A DNA stretch of 64,000 bases. Origin: Varroa destructor. Its lineage: Eukaryota > Arthropoda > Arachnida > Mesostigmata > Varroidae. Shown piece after piece: positions 1 to 12,619 of the stretch. The position numbers and the translations under genes were made by a program. The notes under the pieces are model-generated. The model was not told where the DNA came from and searched no databases. It saw only the letters and a list, made by a program, of their open reading frames with translations. Numbering within the stretch: the stretch's first letter is position 1; the number at the start of each line of letters is the position of its first letter. The stretch is taken from the NCBI RefSeq assembly GCF_002443255.2, contig NW_019211454.1, positions 30,238,061 to 30,302,060 on the forward strand, given 5' to 3'.

Positions 1-3000
1 CCAGCCCTGTAGCAATTACAGCTTCTCAACGTCTCCTAAATTTGACCCCAAAGTGGCAGTGACGACACGGCGGCGGCAAGTCAGACTTGGCAAAACGCTA
101 AAAGTTTGCCTTTAATCGAGAAGGAAAGGGTGGCAGACGGCGATGCCTTTTGAGCCACGTCGCCTTTCAGGCGACGGACGCCACTTTGTGCTACGAGCAT
201 GTGTTTATATGACGCCGACCTGATACCCTACCCGATGCTACCTCTGCGTTATGCTGACGGTGCTCGCGTCCTTCGGTGCCGTTGCTTTTGTTACTCGTGT
301 TGTTAGCGTCGTGGACGACTGCTGCTGCCACTGTTAAGTTTCGCTAATTGCGCGGAAAATGCTGAGATGTTGAAAACGCATAATCTGTCGACACCAATGC
401 AAAAAGCGCCACGTCTTTAACAGATGGTGCCGAACTACCACCTCAACCAGCTGGTTGAGCGTGCAATATGGACGTTACCTTATCGGCAACAGCATCTCGA
501 TTCTGGAGCGTCCGTAGCAGATTTTAGCTTCTTACTCTTGTTACTTCGTTCCAAGATGCGAGGTCAGTCTCTTTTGTATTGTTTAGAGCCACAGGCAGAA
601 AGTCATAAAGAAGATGAGAACGCTAGAAAGGTTTTCGTAGAACAGTAGCTCAGATGCAAGAGTACTATCGTTTGCATATACTGAACGTATTTTAAATATA
701 CCGTTACTCTTGAGTTATCTGCGGCAAAAGGTACTCTTGCTTTCCTACAGTAATCTTTTCGTAGGCGAGAATTGTAGCGCCGACGCTAACTATATTCGCG
801 TCTGTCGTCCTATCATCCTCAGCTCCAACGATTGCTGAGCTTGTTGGCATGCCTCAAATACCAAGCGCTTAGCCCTCCATCTTCCCTTTCTGAGCCCGAA
901 TTCGCTATCTTAAATTTCTCCCTAACTGTCTCTGCGTCAACAAGGAAACTAAAGAGTTTAAGCTTAGCGGGAATATAATACGGCTCTGTTTTCCCTCTTT
1001 TTACCCAGCGTTCATTCGCTAAGCAGTCGCCAAGCGGTAAAAGCAATCTCAATGCGAAATCAGCGTGAACGCCTCTTCCATGAAAGAACTCGGTGCTATC
1101 GCTGCTCACACGATGATGGTAGCGACATCCTCTGGCGAGGGCAGCAGCAGTCAGCCGTCGCCAGCTGTTTCGTTCTTCTATTCGTGCGTTTTTCTTCGAT
1201 GTCTGAGGAAGAACTATAGGCCTGATTGCAGGGTTAGAGAAGTAGTAGACAGGACCAATTCAAGATACTGCTTGAATGGGGCGGCAACGTGGAATTGCCC
1301 TGCCTGTTAAAAGGGGGTTGTTGCTTCTTCCGAGTAGCAAAGCCTGAGTGCCAAGGGGATCGAGGCATTGCTCCTCCTGCTACTGCTCATGCTATTGCTG
1401 CCCTCGGCCGACACTTCTGCAACTGCAGCTGCTGGTGCTGCTGGTATACGCGCCGGCCGAGGTGTACTAAAAACTTAATTAATTCTTTGCCTGGCTAGTT
1501 GGAAGCCCCTTGTTGTTGCTGCTGCTGCTGCTGCGTTAACCAACGCGTTCCCGTCTTCTCCTCCTTTCAGTCTTCCTAGCTCTCCCGTGCCCGTAAGGTT
1601 CACTAGGAACGCGTTTTGACCGTTCAGAGTCTAAAGCCTGGCACTTTTCTCTAACAATGCGTTGGTCCGTACCATGCTAGTTCGTTGTTTGCTTCGGCCT
1701 TATGTTGTTTCTTGGATAACGTGTGGCGAAGGTAAAGAAGGACGGAAGTGAAAGCAAAAACAACGAAAGCACGAAACTTTGAGATCGCACTCGTCGCAGT
1801 GGATTTTAGTGCAATACTGCCAACCTATTTGCCGATAGATCTTGGCTCGTCCTTTTGCTTCGTTCATAGAAGCTCATGCAAAGCATATGTATTATCGAGT
1901 GTTCTTTCACTAACTATACATCATTGCACAAACTCCAATCGTAATCATTTCTCAATGAATTTTTTTCTGTGGATAGTGTTCATCGGGCACGGATGGAAAA
2001 AAAAGGCTTTTCTTGGAGCTTAGCATTGCTTCGACTAATGTGACAACGGTGAGATAACGGGAGTTTTCTTAAAATTACACAATACATACATCATAAGACC
2101 ACAAAACAAGAAACAGGTCCCTTGCAGCTGGATTGACAATCGACGCAGTGAATCAACCTTTATTGCTTCAAAACGTCGTGCGTGCTAAGGTTACGTTACG
2201 TTTTTGTAGCTAACGGCTGGAACTTCTCTTTGTGTAACGTAATTTAGTACAAAAATGAATTGGGCGTAATGTTTAGACAACAGTAAATAAATAATGCAAA
2301 TTTTAATGACCGGTGAGGGTTTACCAGACCTGTTGTACCGTTATACCGCACATGTGCCGCTGTCTTTCCCTTGAAGAACGAATTGGCTGCTGCGCTTTTG
2401 ACCTTCCGTTCATTTAATAGTGTGTCATGTGTTTTGGTTCCCATCAGCTCTGGTAACATTCCCGATCATTTGGGGTGATCAGAGCTGAAGCTAATGGGAG
2501 TGGGACGACGGGCTGACCTGAAGGGAGATAGGAAATCGCATGAGGGATGTGCCCCCTACTGCTGACCGACATCAGATAGAGATAATTAACTCGAAATTAA
2601 AACCAAATACACCTCTCTCTCGTTGTCCACTAAATTCTCCTCCTTTTCGTTCCGTGTGAGCATCGAGCACCTGACAAAGATCAACGTTCTATGGCTTCAC
2701 TGCACCCCGTACGTTTTCTAATTTTTGTTATTCTGTTTCATCATCGAGCACACACATACATACGCGCATGCCCACTTTTTCGGGAAACACGGACAATCGT
2801 TTGATCTTTGTCTCTTGTCCTTGCTGCTTTGACGTCGTCCTCTTCGTCGTCGATTCGCGTAGTTCCAATCGAACCCCATTGCGTTGATCATTTTTCAACC
2901 CGCTTTTTTCTTTTCCCATCGCTTGTTCAGACTACGCCTCACCTCTTTATTCGCGCAATGGTTAAACCACAGCAAAGCTATTATAGTAGTGTTTCAGCAA

Positions 3001-4600
3001 ACACCTATCTGGTAACGAAGAAACTAACAAAAAACCGCACTAACGACGCTTCATGTCAATCAAATATTTAGAGCCGTGACGGCAGCTGCTCTTGCAACGG
3101 CAGCTTTAAGCACAGTTTACTTTGTTTCCGTTTCTGTGTCACCTTTCGCAAACTCGCACTTGTACTGCCGATCTGGGCATAAAACTTTTGGCCCGTGTAA
3201 TTTTTTCTACCATATTCCGCTATTTGCCCATGCACTAGGCTGTCCTTTTCCTTGCATCGTTCTCTGCGAGTCTACTTGAGCAAGCGATATAGAAAGACAA
3301 AAGCACAAGAATATATCGGAGAATAAAAAAAAACAGGCCTAGCTGTCGACGCCCGTCTCAGACACCCGCGACATCGTATCGCAGATCAGTAGATAAGTGT
3401 TTAACGTTTCACTAAGCAAACGATACAGAAATTGTGCTTGTAATTGGGAAAACATGGCCTATTTAACCTAAGCTAATCGTCAATACGATTGTTATGGCCT
3501 GCATCTCTGGTGTCGTGCAAAGAATGTACAAGCTTCTCTTCAAGAATGGGCCACGTTCTTAGGTAACATATATATTAGCTATTTCTAATGGTCATACGCA
3601 GTGAGTCGTTTCAGAAGTTGCTATTCGCGACTGTTTGGGGATAAGAATCGGTTGCGACCATTTTCAATTATCACAAACATCTTTACGAGGTTATCTCGTT
3701 CCAGGATAGCATGTCTCGCTTATTTATAGATTTCAATTTACTTAATCATATGTATTCTGGAATTAGATGGGTAGGAATCAACAGAGCTTAGAGTATCTAT
3801 AATTTTCATCCCCGTGAATCCCGAAATAATTTATGATGCTGGAACAATTTTGTCACATGATTACTCCTGTGTAGAAGATCCATTTTATGTAGCTCTTACT
3901 GCGAGAAATCGGCTATTTTTATTAGTAAGATTTCGTTAACACGGATCTTTTTGACCTAGTTTCCTACGTATGTATTCAATGTGGACTTTGGTTTAGCGAG
4001 AAATTTTCGGCTGTCTAAAGGCTTTAACGTCTTTGTTACCTCAGCATATCAATTACCAAAATCATAATTTTTGGACAACTGCTGCCCAGTTACATAGAGA
4101 AACTGCAGATATAGTCTGAGTGGGCGGTCCAGGAAATAGAACATTAATTGTCCCAAAATAGGTGATCTATCAGAGCTTCTGTCATCACTCGTTACTGCAT
4201 CGCACAAAGGTGTGAGCCGTGTATATCTATGCAATGTATCTGGGTAAACAAAGTCCAAACACACTCGGAAACGCGATGACCCTATGTAGTAGAATCGGTG
4301 TGCAAACGCCGTGCTTCATTTGATAAGCGCTTACTGCGGCGCGAGACTACGTGTTGAGAAATTCCTGTTGGCGGTCCAGAATCGCTTTTTCCTGTTACTT
4401 ATCCGTTTGTTGTAATAATAGCATTAAATAGACAGGATGACAACTGATAACTACATGTCCAGAAGAGGCAAGCATTTCGGTCCACTAAACTGAGTTCAGT
4501 ACTGCTCAGTTTGTCTAGCAGAACAATAGACGAACGTTAGAGAGGTTTAACTACTACCGTTAGCAAATGCTGGAAACAGCCTTCAAGAAGCATGATAAAA
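1..4600. other. Gene-free stretch
   Basis: No supported gene. Frames of up to about 100 codons occur on both strands but lack start context, codon bias or recognisable domains. A GC-richer patch at 1,060-1,570 is full of GCT/CTG-type simple sequence. The rest is AT-leaning sequence. Confidence 0.6.
1517..1534 (+). repeat. (GCT)n short array
   Basis: About six GCT/TGC units follow several looser GCT-rich clusters over 1,370-1,450. The frames crossing them are low complexity and are not called as genes. Confidence 0.85.
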
Positions 4601-5510
4601 TAAGGCGTTGCGGCCACGCACAGCTAAGCATAGAGATAATGTTGTTGATTCAGCTGCCCCCACGATTCAGCTACCCCCACCCGTGACGCTCCCTAGACAG
4701 GGATGCAGAGCTGGGTTAAAAAGGGGTTGTCGGGCATGTTTTGCCTGCAGCTTCAATTGCCCGGTGCTATTGCTCTTCAATGGCCCTAGTGTTCTTTCTA
4801 TACCACGCCGCTGTTCCTGCCGTTGCTCTCGTTGTCGTACTAGCTTGACAGCGGCTGCTGCCGATGACTGCGGCTCCTGCATCTCTTGCGTCAGCCACGC
4901 GTCGCCTCTGTTCGCTTCCGGATAGAGGTGGAACGAGGGTTGAGGGACGGAGGAAAGACTGCATGGGATACAGAACGTCGGTGATGGATCACCAGCATGA
5001 ATGAGTGCAGAACCCTGCTGCCGGGCCGAGCTCAGTCTGTTGGCTTCTCTATGCACCTCGATCGGTGCGTAGTGCAACAACGCATACAGGGATAAACCCA
5101 GACTCCGTCGCCGTCTCTAGATTCTCGCGGGCTGCAGCCAGTCATCTCGCTCGTAACTCCCTTGCTACTGCTGCCGCAACATTAGCCATCCTTTGGCGTT
5201 TCTGATGATAACTGTGATGACTTTCACCGCTGCTGTCGCTGCTTCTGTGGCAGTGATGCTTCTACTGCTTCTCCACTTCTCCCCGAACGCCTGCCCTTTC
5301 AGCCCGTTTCTTACATTTTCTTCCCCAATGAGGTCGCCCGTCAAGTCGACTTTGTAAGCAGCTGTGACGCACACAAAGGCGAGAACGACGACAAACCTTC
5401 GTCACGACAGCATCCTCAACCCCTTCAAACCACCCCTGTCTTGAAAAGTTCCCAGACACCTCCAAATGAGTAAGCAGCTTCAGATCCGACTGATACGATG
5501 ACAAAAGTGC
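4600..5510. other. GC-rich island, no assignable gene
   Basis: Frames are open on both strands at once (for example 4,608-4,925 plus and 4,667-5,080 minus), with Cys, Arg and Ser-rich translations typical of GC-rich non-coding DNA. It could be a promoter or enhancer island, or untranslated exon. Confidence 0.5.
4647..4680 (+). repeat. 17-bp tandem duplication
   Basis: GATTCAGCTGCCCCCAC is followed directly by a second copy with one base changed (CTG to CTA). It is a recent small duplication at the start of a GC-rich island. Confidence 0.9.
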
Positions 5511-6469
5511 TCATGCTGTCATTAAAAGTAACAACAGTTTAAGAAAGGCCGAAGTAGCTACTAAATAATAATTATATGTAGGTGAAGAAGTAAGAGAAAA
5601 GGCAAAAAGGTAGAGGTCGAGACTACTTTTGGAGAAGTATAGAAGAAGAAAACACATGCACAGTAAAGACTAAAAGGCGGAAAGATGTACCGCCAAAATT
5701 GTGAGGGACACGTAGAGAGAATAAAATGGAAAAGAAATAAAAAAACGAAAGGTGACGCTGAGAAGGCAGCGGCCTTAGAGATAGGATCGAATAATTGCCT
5801 GCAACTAAAGAATGTGCCTCTATGAGGAATACATAGGCTTCCAATCATGATCGATGTCTGGCGAACTCGAGAAACGTAATGAGGAAGGATGTAATGACGT
5901 TGACAAAATCACAGATCTGCGCGATAATCAGATGACCGATGAAATGCGTTGTCTGCGTTTCGTTCAGACAGACCACGCATGCCAGGTAAAGCTTTAAAGT
6001 AGATCTTAAAGGTCACCAAACACATGTCTGTAATAGAACTGCTATCCTTATGTACGACAAGCCTGGCAGACTAAATCAACATTAATTGTTTACTCCTGTT
6101 GCTTGTTTAGAGAGCGTTGAGGAAATTTCAGATGAGAGCGATCGGTTTTTTACCCGAATCGAGAAACATGACGAATGCAAAAATCTATGAATCCTTTACT
6201 GAACGTACCATGATTTGAGTAAACGTCAGCTACCAAATTGTGTGCCGTAAATTGGACTAAATGATTCGTTAACGCTCCGTACTGCCAGAAACTTGGCGGC
6301 ACAGAACAGGTAAACGTCAACGTCAACGCTCTTGCTCAATTTCAACTGCTCAACGTCGTCATACCTGTCATCAAAGCGCACGTAATAGTGAATCATGCAA
6401 GTCGCTTTGAACATTGGTGAATGTCGAGGAACGCATTGTGACACACCTCTTCAGACACTCGACAAAGAA

Positions 6470-7075
6470 AACTCTTCTTGGGTCTCAGTTATATCACAGG
6501 TGGCTTAGCCCGGCCGATGATGACCGGTATAGTAGCGGTGACTGCGACAGCAGCCACGGCGGCTCTTGCACAATATGCAAATAGCTCTGCACCCTTTGCT
6601 ATGTTCGCAACCACAGTGGCTCGTGCTGTAATGACGATACGCTTCGCTTTTGCGTTTCGAGGCCCTTTACTTTTAGTCGGCCTGCTGTAGAATATGCGCA
6701 CTTCTTCTTCATTGGCGCTGGCGACCAGAGCGATCAGATCCATCAGCGTCTGTTTGCCTTCACCCCCACCCCGCCCCGCCCCGCCCCCGTCTTACCCCGT
6801 TGCCCGTCGCTGTCTCGCTTCTTTCTTGCTGCTCTGGCTTTCCCATAGCACTTAGGGAGTATGAGCACCGCTGCAGGGGGACTCAAGACGATAAAGGTGA
6901 ACTGGCTGAAAGCATCACAAAAAGATCTGCTGCCGTTGCTGCTGCTGCTGCTAGAGTACTCAGTGCCCCAGCCGACCCGTATTTTGCAAACGTATCTTGG
7001 AGGGTGGCTACAGGTCCAAGTTGGACCATGTCGAACTATCGGCTGTTAGCGAACTATGTGCCCACGGATACCTGA
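6470..7075. other. GC-rich island with quadruplex motif
   Basis: Complementary open frames run at 6,478-6,690 plus and 6,489-6,743 minus, both Ala-rich. At 6,861 an ATG opens MSTAAGGLKTIK, which ends at a good donor-like AAG|GTGAAC (6,896/6,897). That could be a tiny first coding exon but is too short to support. Confidence 0.4.
6763..6788 (-). promoter_or_regulatory. Strong G-quadruplex motif
   Basis: Five C-runs of 5, 4, 4, 4 and 5 are separated by single bases on the plus strand, so the minus strand carries five G-runs with one-base loops. This is the most stable class of quadruplex-forming sequence. The GC boxes (CCCCGCCCC) would also suit Sp1/KLF-type factors. It lies within the 6.5-7.1 kb GC-rich island. 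Confidence 0.75.
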
Positions 7076-8123
7076 AACTCTGTCAATCGGTCTTTTGGCA
7101 CAAAGGTACTTCGTAACCTATATACATGGAGTCTTCTTCGCCGTGCGCCACATCCATAACACGAGCACATTTACGTAAGCAGACATATACGACGATACGT
7201 GTGGACATCGTGAACTGACTGAGTGTGACCTTAAAAATAATTTTATCGCTATGGAGAAAATAACGTTTCCTCGAACGTTCGCTTTGCAACTGAAGCCTTC
7301 TTTGCTATTACTTCGGCGAACTAAAATGAGAAAATAGGTATTCAGTGAAAAAAAAAAAAACGTTTTACGAGAAAATTTTGCTAGAAATTGGGTTCTTACT
7401 CGGTGATGAAAGGCCAAAAAAAGTATTTTCGTTTACTTTTACCCATGCATGAAGGTACGCTGCTGGCTGTTGCGGTCGTGCTACCGGACTAAAGCCAAGC
7501 AACGACCGAGTTCACTGAGTGAGTGATCATCAGACAAGCCTCGCATGTGTCTGTCTACTATGAGGAATGTTGTAAAATATGAAAATGAACAAAGGAGTAA
7601 CTTTGCTGCTGGTGCTGCGGAGCCTATGCATACCAGTTTACATAAAGAATCCCGGTTACGAATAGAGTAAGCGAGTAGAAGCGGGAGGGAAGGAGCTGAT
7701 GGTTGATGGACAAGTCAATGAAGAAATTGACCACGGAAATAGTCGCGCGACGATAACTGATCCTAAACTAGAGGTGTGAGAAAATTAGAAAAATAGCAGA
7801 AACGTTCTTGGGATAACAAAGCTAAAAAAAGAAAGCAATTTATTTTTGAAAAAAACGTTGTGACTTGCCCCATGAGACCGAGCGTTAAACCATGAAATAC
7901 TGTGGATCTACAATAACGTGAAAATTAAAAATGGAACATTAGTAGTATCAAGTTATTTGTTTTTGGTAATTAGTATTTATGTTCGTGTCGAAATGCGCAC
8001 ATTAATTACATGTTTGTTTTTTTTTTCTTGTTGCAGATGATTCGCCACCTGCCAAGGGCTTAACCGTACAATGAGCGATGCATATCAATAGTAGAATGCG
8101 CGGAACGAAAGGAAAAGTATTTG

Positions 8124-8141
8124 TATTATTATTATTATTAT
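8124..8141 (+). repeat. (TAT)6 array
   Basis: Six TAT/ATT units, perfect, in AT-rich gene-free sequence. Confidence 0.9.
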
Positions 8142-8927
8142 GTATATTCATGCGACCATGATGAAGCGGACGTTACGATCAAACAAAATTAGATTCGTAC
8201 GTAAATGTGTACATAGGTCATCCTGCCTAATCATGTGAATATCCGCTCCTTTAGAGAGAATGGAAAAACCTTCTGAAGTAACGATTTTTTAGAAACGATT
8301 TGTGCCTGCAGGTTACTGGGAGGTATTGAGTTGATACTAGGCATTGGCTGGCGACCAATGAGAATCATGGCGGGTCAACCGCATCCACCATTGACGTCTT
8401 TATCCTTTTAACTGCCCGACTTATTTGCTTTTATACACAAGAGCAGAAAAAAAAACATCAAGTTTATTTGTTGACAAAATAGGTATTCAGTGTCAATAAT
8501 TAATCATTGACATAAGTTAGCTGAGCCAACTTTTCGAATAATGGCCAACTGGAAAATCCGAAGGCAAACTTCAACATTATGTTCACATTAAAATGAAGTA
8601 TTTTGCGGCCCGCGGTTGACTTTGTTCGACGTAGTCGAAGGCAAGCTCAACTGAGGTTTTCTTCTGTCCATTATAATAGCACCATTCTTTTCTAGCTTGT
8701 CACTGATGTTTGTCCGTGACACGACGAAGAGGAATCCCTTCAAATCTACCTCCGGCCTCTGTAGCGATGCGCGGGTGGGAAACCACATTTCACTGAATAA
8801 CGCTCGCGTTTGATCTGACCAATGGATCCCTACCCAGCCACTGCGTTCCGCTTTTGCTACTCATAGAATCTCATGTAATCTTGTAGATCTCATACGAATA
8901 TAGGTGTTTGACAGCTCACAAAGGACC

Positions 8928-8944
8928 GGCCATTAGATGGCGTA
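8928..8944 (+). promoter_or_regulatory. Weak CTCF-like motif
   Basis: GGCCATTAGATGGCGTAT keeps AGATGGCG and most of the CCAxY upstream half but has T in place of C at the next core position. Confidence 0.2.
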
Positions 8945-10262
8945 TTTCACCGGCTTCGCCAGTGTGTAAAATTTTGCGCAATAGAATGCGACGCTGACTG
9001 TTGTGCCAATTATGTGTAAGCACACGTTCTGTAAATAGACAAAAAATACAATGGACAAGTAGGCTGCCCAGCCAGATCTGCTGGCGCTCCTTTGCGAGCT
9101 CTGTGGAGATAAAATACGCTCTAATATATCCTCATCATCATCGAAAGGGGACTGTTACTGAAACCGCATGCTACTGTCGACAGCTCGCACCACAAAAGTC
9201 ATCATCTGTTTCAACGAAAAGGAAAACCTCTCGCAAACAAACAAACTAACATAATGTATATTAGACGAGCAAATAACGGATTGAGTATATGAACATACAC
9301 GAATCAACAGGAGAGAGCGTGTTTGAACGAGGTGCGAGGTTGCAATACGAGGAGCCGACTCAGCATGTCTCGTTGCTGAATAAATGTATTTAATTTAATC
9401 GATAACATAACTAATTCAATATAATGGGCCAACTTAATAGCTTACAACTTAGCATATTATTTCTACGATAATTATCATTATATTTATTTGTGATGTCCAT
9501 ACACATACACACTCACAGCACAGGATACGTAGTGATCGTAATACTCATAATAGTAAGTTAAATAATTGATTTAATTTATTAAATTAATAAAGATGTGATC
9601 GTCAAAAATATGAAAAAAAAAATTGCTTTTCGTTTTTTAGTTTTATACGTTTCGTATTTTTGAATAAGCAATTTTAAGAAAACCCATTGCAGTTTTAAGA
9701 AAACATTTGCAAAATCGACTCTGAGCGATTGATAACAAGCCAATTGGCATCAAATTATACTATTCCTATTATTATGTCCTATTATTTCTATATTATCAAG
9801 TTCAATAAGACCAGAACGAAGTGACATGATACAAGACAAAGCTTAATATTTAAGTACCGGCTGTGCATTATTTTTGTAGAATTTTTTTCATGTACACAGT
9901 GAAATACACCTCAAGATATTTGGCTAGCTTTTCGTATGATGTATATTTTCGTGATTTTTCGTCAACTCTTAAATCACGATTCATGAATATTACGAACTCG
10001 AATAAATTCTAACAAAACTATTTGGGTGGTTCGCCAATAGTAGTCACGGGGCAAGCTTACTAGTAAAAATTCTCACTATAAAATGATAATGGTTTTCTAT
10101 AATAACGAGAGCAAATGCTCTAGTTCGGTCTGCATATCCAGGTCGTTATTTCCTCTGCTAGCACGATAACAGTTCGTACATCTTAAAAAACAGATCGTAT
10201 TATAACGGAATACGCTTGCCTACAATCAATCCACCAGATATCTTAGAATCGCGACAACAGAA

Positions 10263-10283
10263 CCGGTGGCGCCATCTGGAGGA
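10263..10283 (-). promoter_or_regulatory. CTCF-like insulator motif
   Basis: The minus strand reads CCTCCAGATGGCGCCACC, containing AGATGGCGCC, the conserved core recognised by CTCF in insects and vertebrates. The flanking CC-x-CC part of the consensus is also mostly present. This is motif evidence only. Confidence 0.4.
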
Positions 10284-11164
10284 TTCGCTATGAACCTCAA
10301 GAAGCGCGTCGTTCCTTTCGCAGACGACACATACAACGCGTCACTCGTCACTAAAGCTTTGACAAATTGCTCACAATGCAACAACTAAACTTGATCGATA
10401 TTATGCAGAAGTAACGAAATCATAGAATGACAGAGCGACATTATTTGTCTTGATAAGAACTAGGAAGCCACAGTCGTTGCTTGGGCGTCAAGCTACTAGT
10501 ACTAGCACGTAGGGAACATTGTTCGGCATCTGAAGCAATGTTTAACGGCTGTAGCGGACGTACGGTTCGAAATATTTTTGTCTTTATTGTAACAAATTAA
10601 GATAGCGTATTCGCTCTGTGGCTAGACTTGTGCATATAAATCGGTCATGATGATGATGATCATTGTGATTCACTGCAGGGTTGTCGAGTTTAAAGTAGAT
10701 TTGAACCTCCGTAGATGTGAGCAGTAGCCGCTATTTATTTTTCGTAGTTTGAACTTGCCTCATCATTGAACTTCAGCTCTAATTTCTCATTACCATAGTC
10801 CGCCATGGATTTGTGTCGTGTGCCTTTATGGCATAAGCGGAGCTTTTAATAAATATCCGTGACATTTCCAAAAATATGTCAAGGCTATAGACAAACATAT
10901 AATTTACAACACTGCGAGCTAGAGAGAGTCGTATTTCGATGTGTATTCAATTGAGATACAAGCAGAAATCGGCTTATTTTTGTTTCAGTCGAAACATCCT
11001 GATAACGATGACTACGGTAACTAATTTTTACCTTTCCTGTTCCAAATGTCTGCGGTTTTCATCCTGCGCATGTGAAGTTTGTGGCTGGGCCGTCCATTTC
11101 ATTGCCCTTATCATTATTGGCCGTTGTTAAGTAACATGATCCAGCTCATATGCAATAATCAGTG

Positions 11165-11220
11165 TTTTTTTTTTTTTTTTCGAAAATTTTTTTCCCTTCT
11201 TCCCTAATAATAATAATAAT
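11165..11220 (+). repeat. T16 run followed by (TAA)5
   Basis: An uninterrupted run of 16 T is followed 24 bp later by about five TAA units. The pair could be the decayed poly(A) end of a minus-strand retroposed copy, but no body sequence was recognised. Confidence 0.85.
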
Positions 11221-12619
11221 TCAAAATTCGTGAACTTGAACTGTTGCTCACTGTCTGTAGCGACCTCTTTTCATTATAATTTTACATAGTATGTCGATCT
11301 GTAGTCATATATGTACCAGTATATACCGAGTGTATGTCATACCGTATAAATTGTTCAATTTGTTTATAGCCAACCCTACGACTAGCCATCTAAATAACGG
11401 GGATGGAGCTAATTGCTCCTTATAATCACTAAAATTAAAACATAATAATAATATTAAGACGAAGTATTTATTCATCTAATAGCAGTATTAGGTACGGGAA
11501 TGCGGGAATTCAAATTTTCGACCGATCATAAAGAAAGTCACTTTAGCATAGAATGACTAATTTCTGCATATGTGCATTGGCTATAACCGATCAGAAACGC
11601 AGCCACTGATGCGAAACACTTTGACGGATAAACCGATTGATGACACGCACGGAATGAAGACTGCAGCAGCTTATTGTCGCCACGGGTGACCAAACCGGAC
11701 CACTTGCAACGCTACAGCTTGTTGAAATTACGCTTGCTATCTATCTTTCGTTTTATCTGTCTCTTTGGATTTTTATTGCGAAACCTCGATAACATCACTC
11801 GACGAGAGAACGTAAATATTTATAGCTGTCCAACTTTTACGTCGGACAATGTCGTCTCAAATGATAAACGACAATCACAAATACCTAAAACGATTCAGGA
11901 TCATTCGTGGTACGAATATCTCCTCATTTAGATCTTGATAGAAAAGTCATTCGACTGTATTAGATAACACTTACAGCAGCGCTTTTAACCACATGAGACC
12001 TTGTGGGTGGTTTAGTGCAGCAGACTAACTACGACAAACATAAATTGATCACTGTTTTACTTCAGTAGAAATAACAACGAATAGTGTGATAACTAGTCTG
12101 AGGTCAGTTCTGGCTGCTCAGCTAAAAATGGTTAAAGAAGCAGTTCATATCGGTCTGCCGGCCTACCATCATAAGGGCCATTTATGTCATTCAGTTGCAC
12201 CGTCGCCTTGCCATCACTTCTAAACAAACGATTTTTCGAAGTTCACAGTCACATAGGCTAAGTAAGCCTTATTTCATTGGTGATCTGTCAGTTATCATTT
12301 CTTCGTGGCCTTAGCTTGCTGCCCTCGAGCCACAGCTGCTTAGATGTTGAATGGAGGAATAGGGTATGGTACCGTTATTATTCATCATTTATCAGAAGCA
12401 GTTGCTGCGTGATGTTGCATATTACCAGTATTTCTTCTAGCAGGAGACCCGGTTATTCGTGAAAATAGCCATTTTTTGATCTAGTTGCGTTCAACGATAT
12501 GCTCAGAGAAGTTCTTTTTACACTGTTTCCGTTTTATTCGGTAGATGACTGTCACAATCGAAATAATTTCGTTCGAACAGAAAAATTGTGTCTACACAGT
12601 CTCATGAAGAAAGCGACGG

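Larger units (their letters stand above)
7080..12600. other. AT-rich gene-free stretch
   Basis: Nothing coding is supported. The stretch contains the CTCF-like words at 8.93 and 10.27 kb, TAT/TAA arrays and many A/T homopolymers. The only frame near 80 codons (11,674-11,931) shows no codon bias or domain. Confidence 0.65.
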
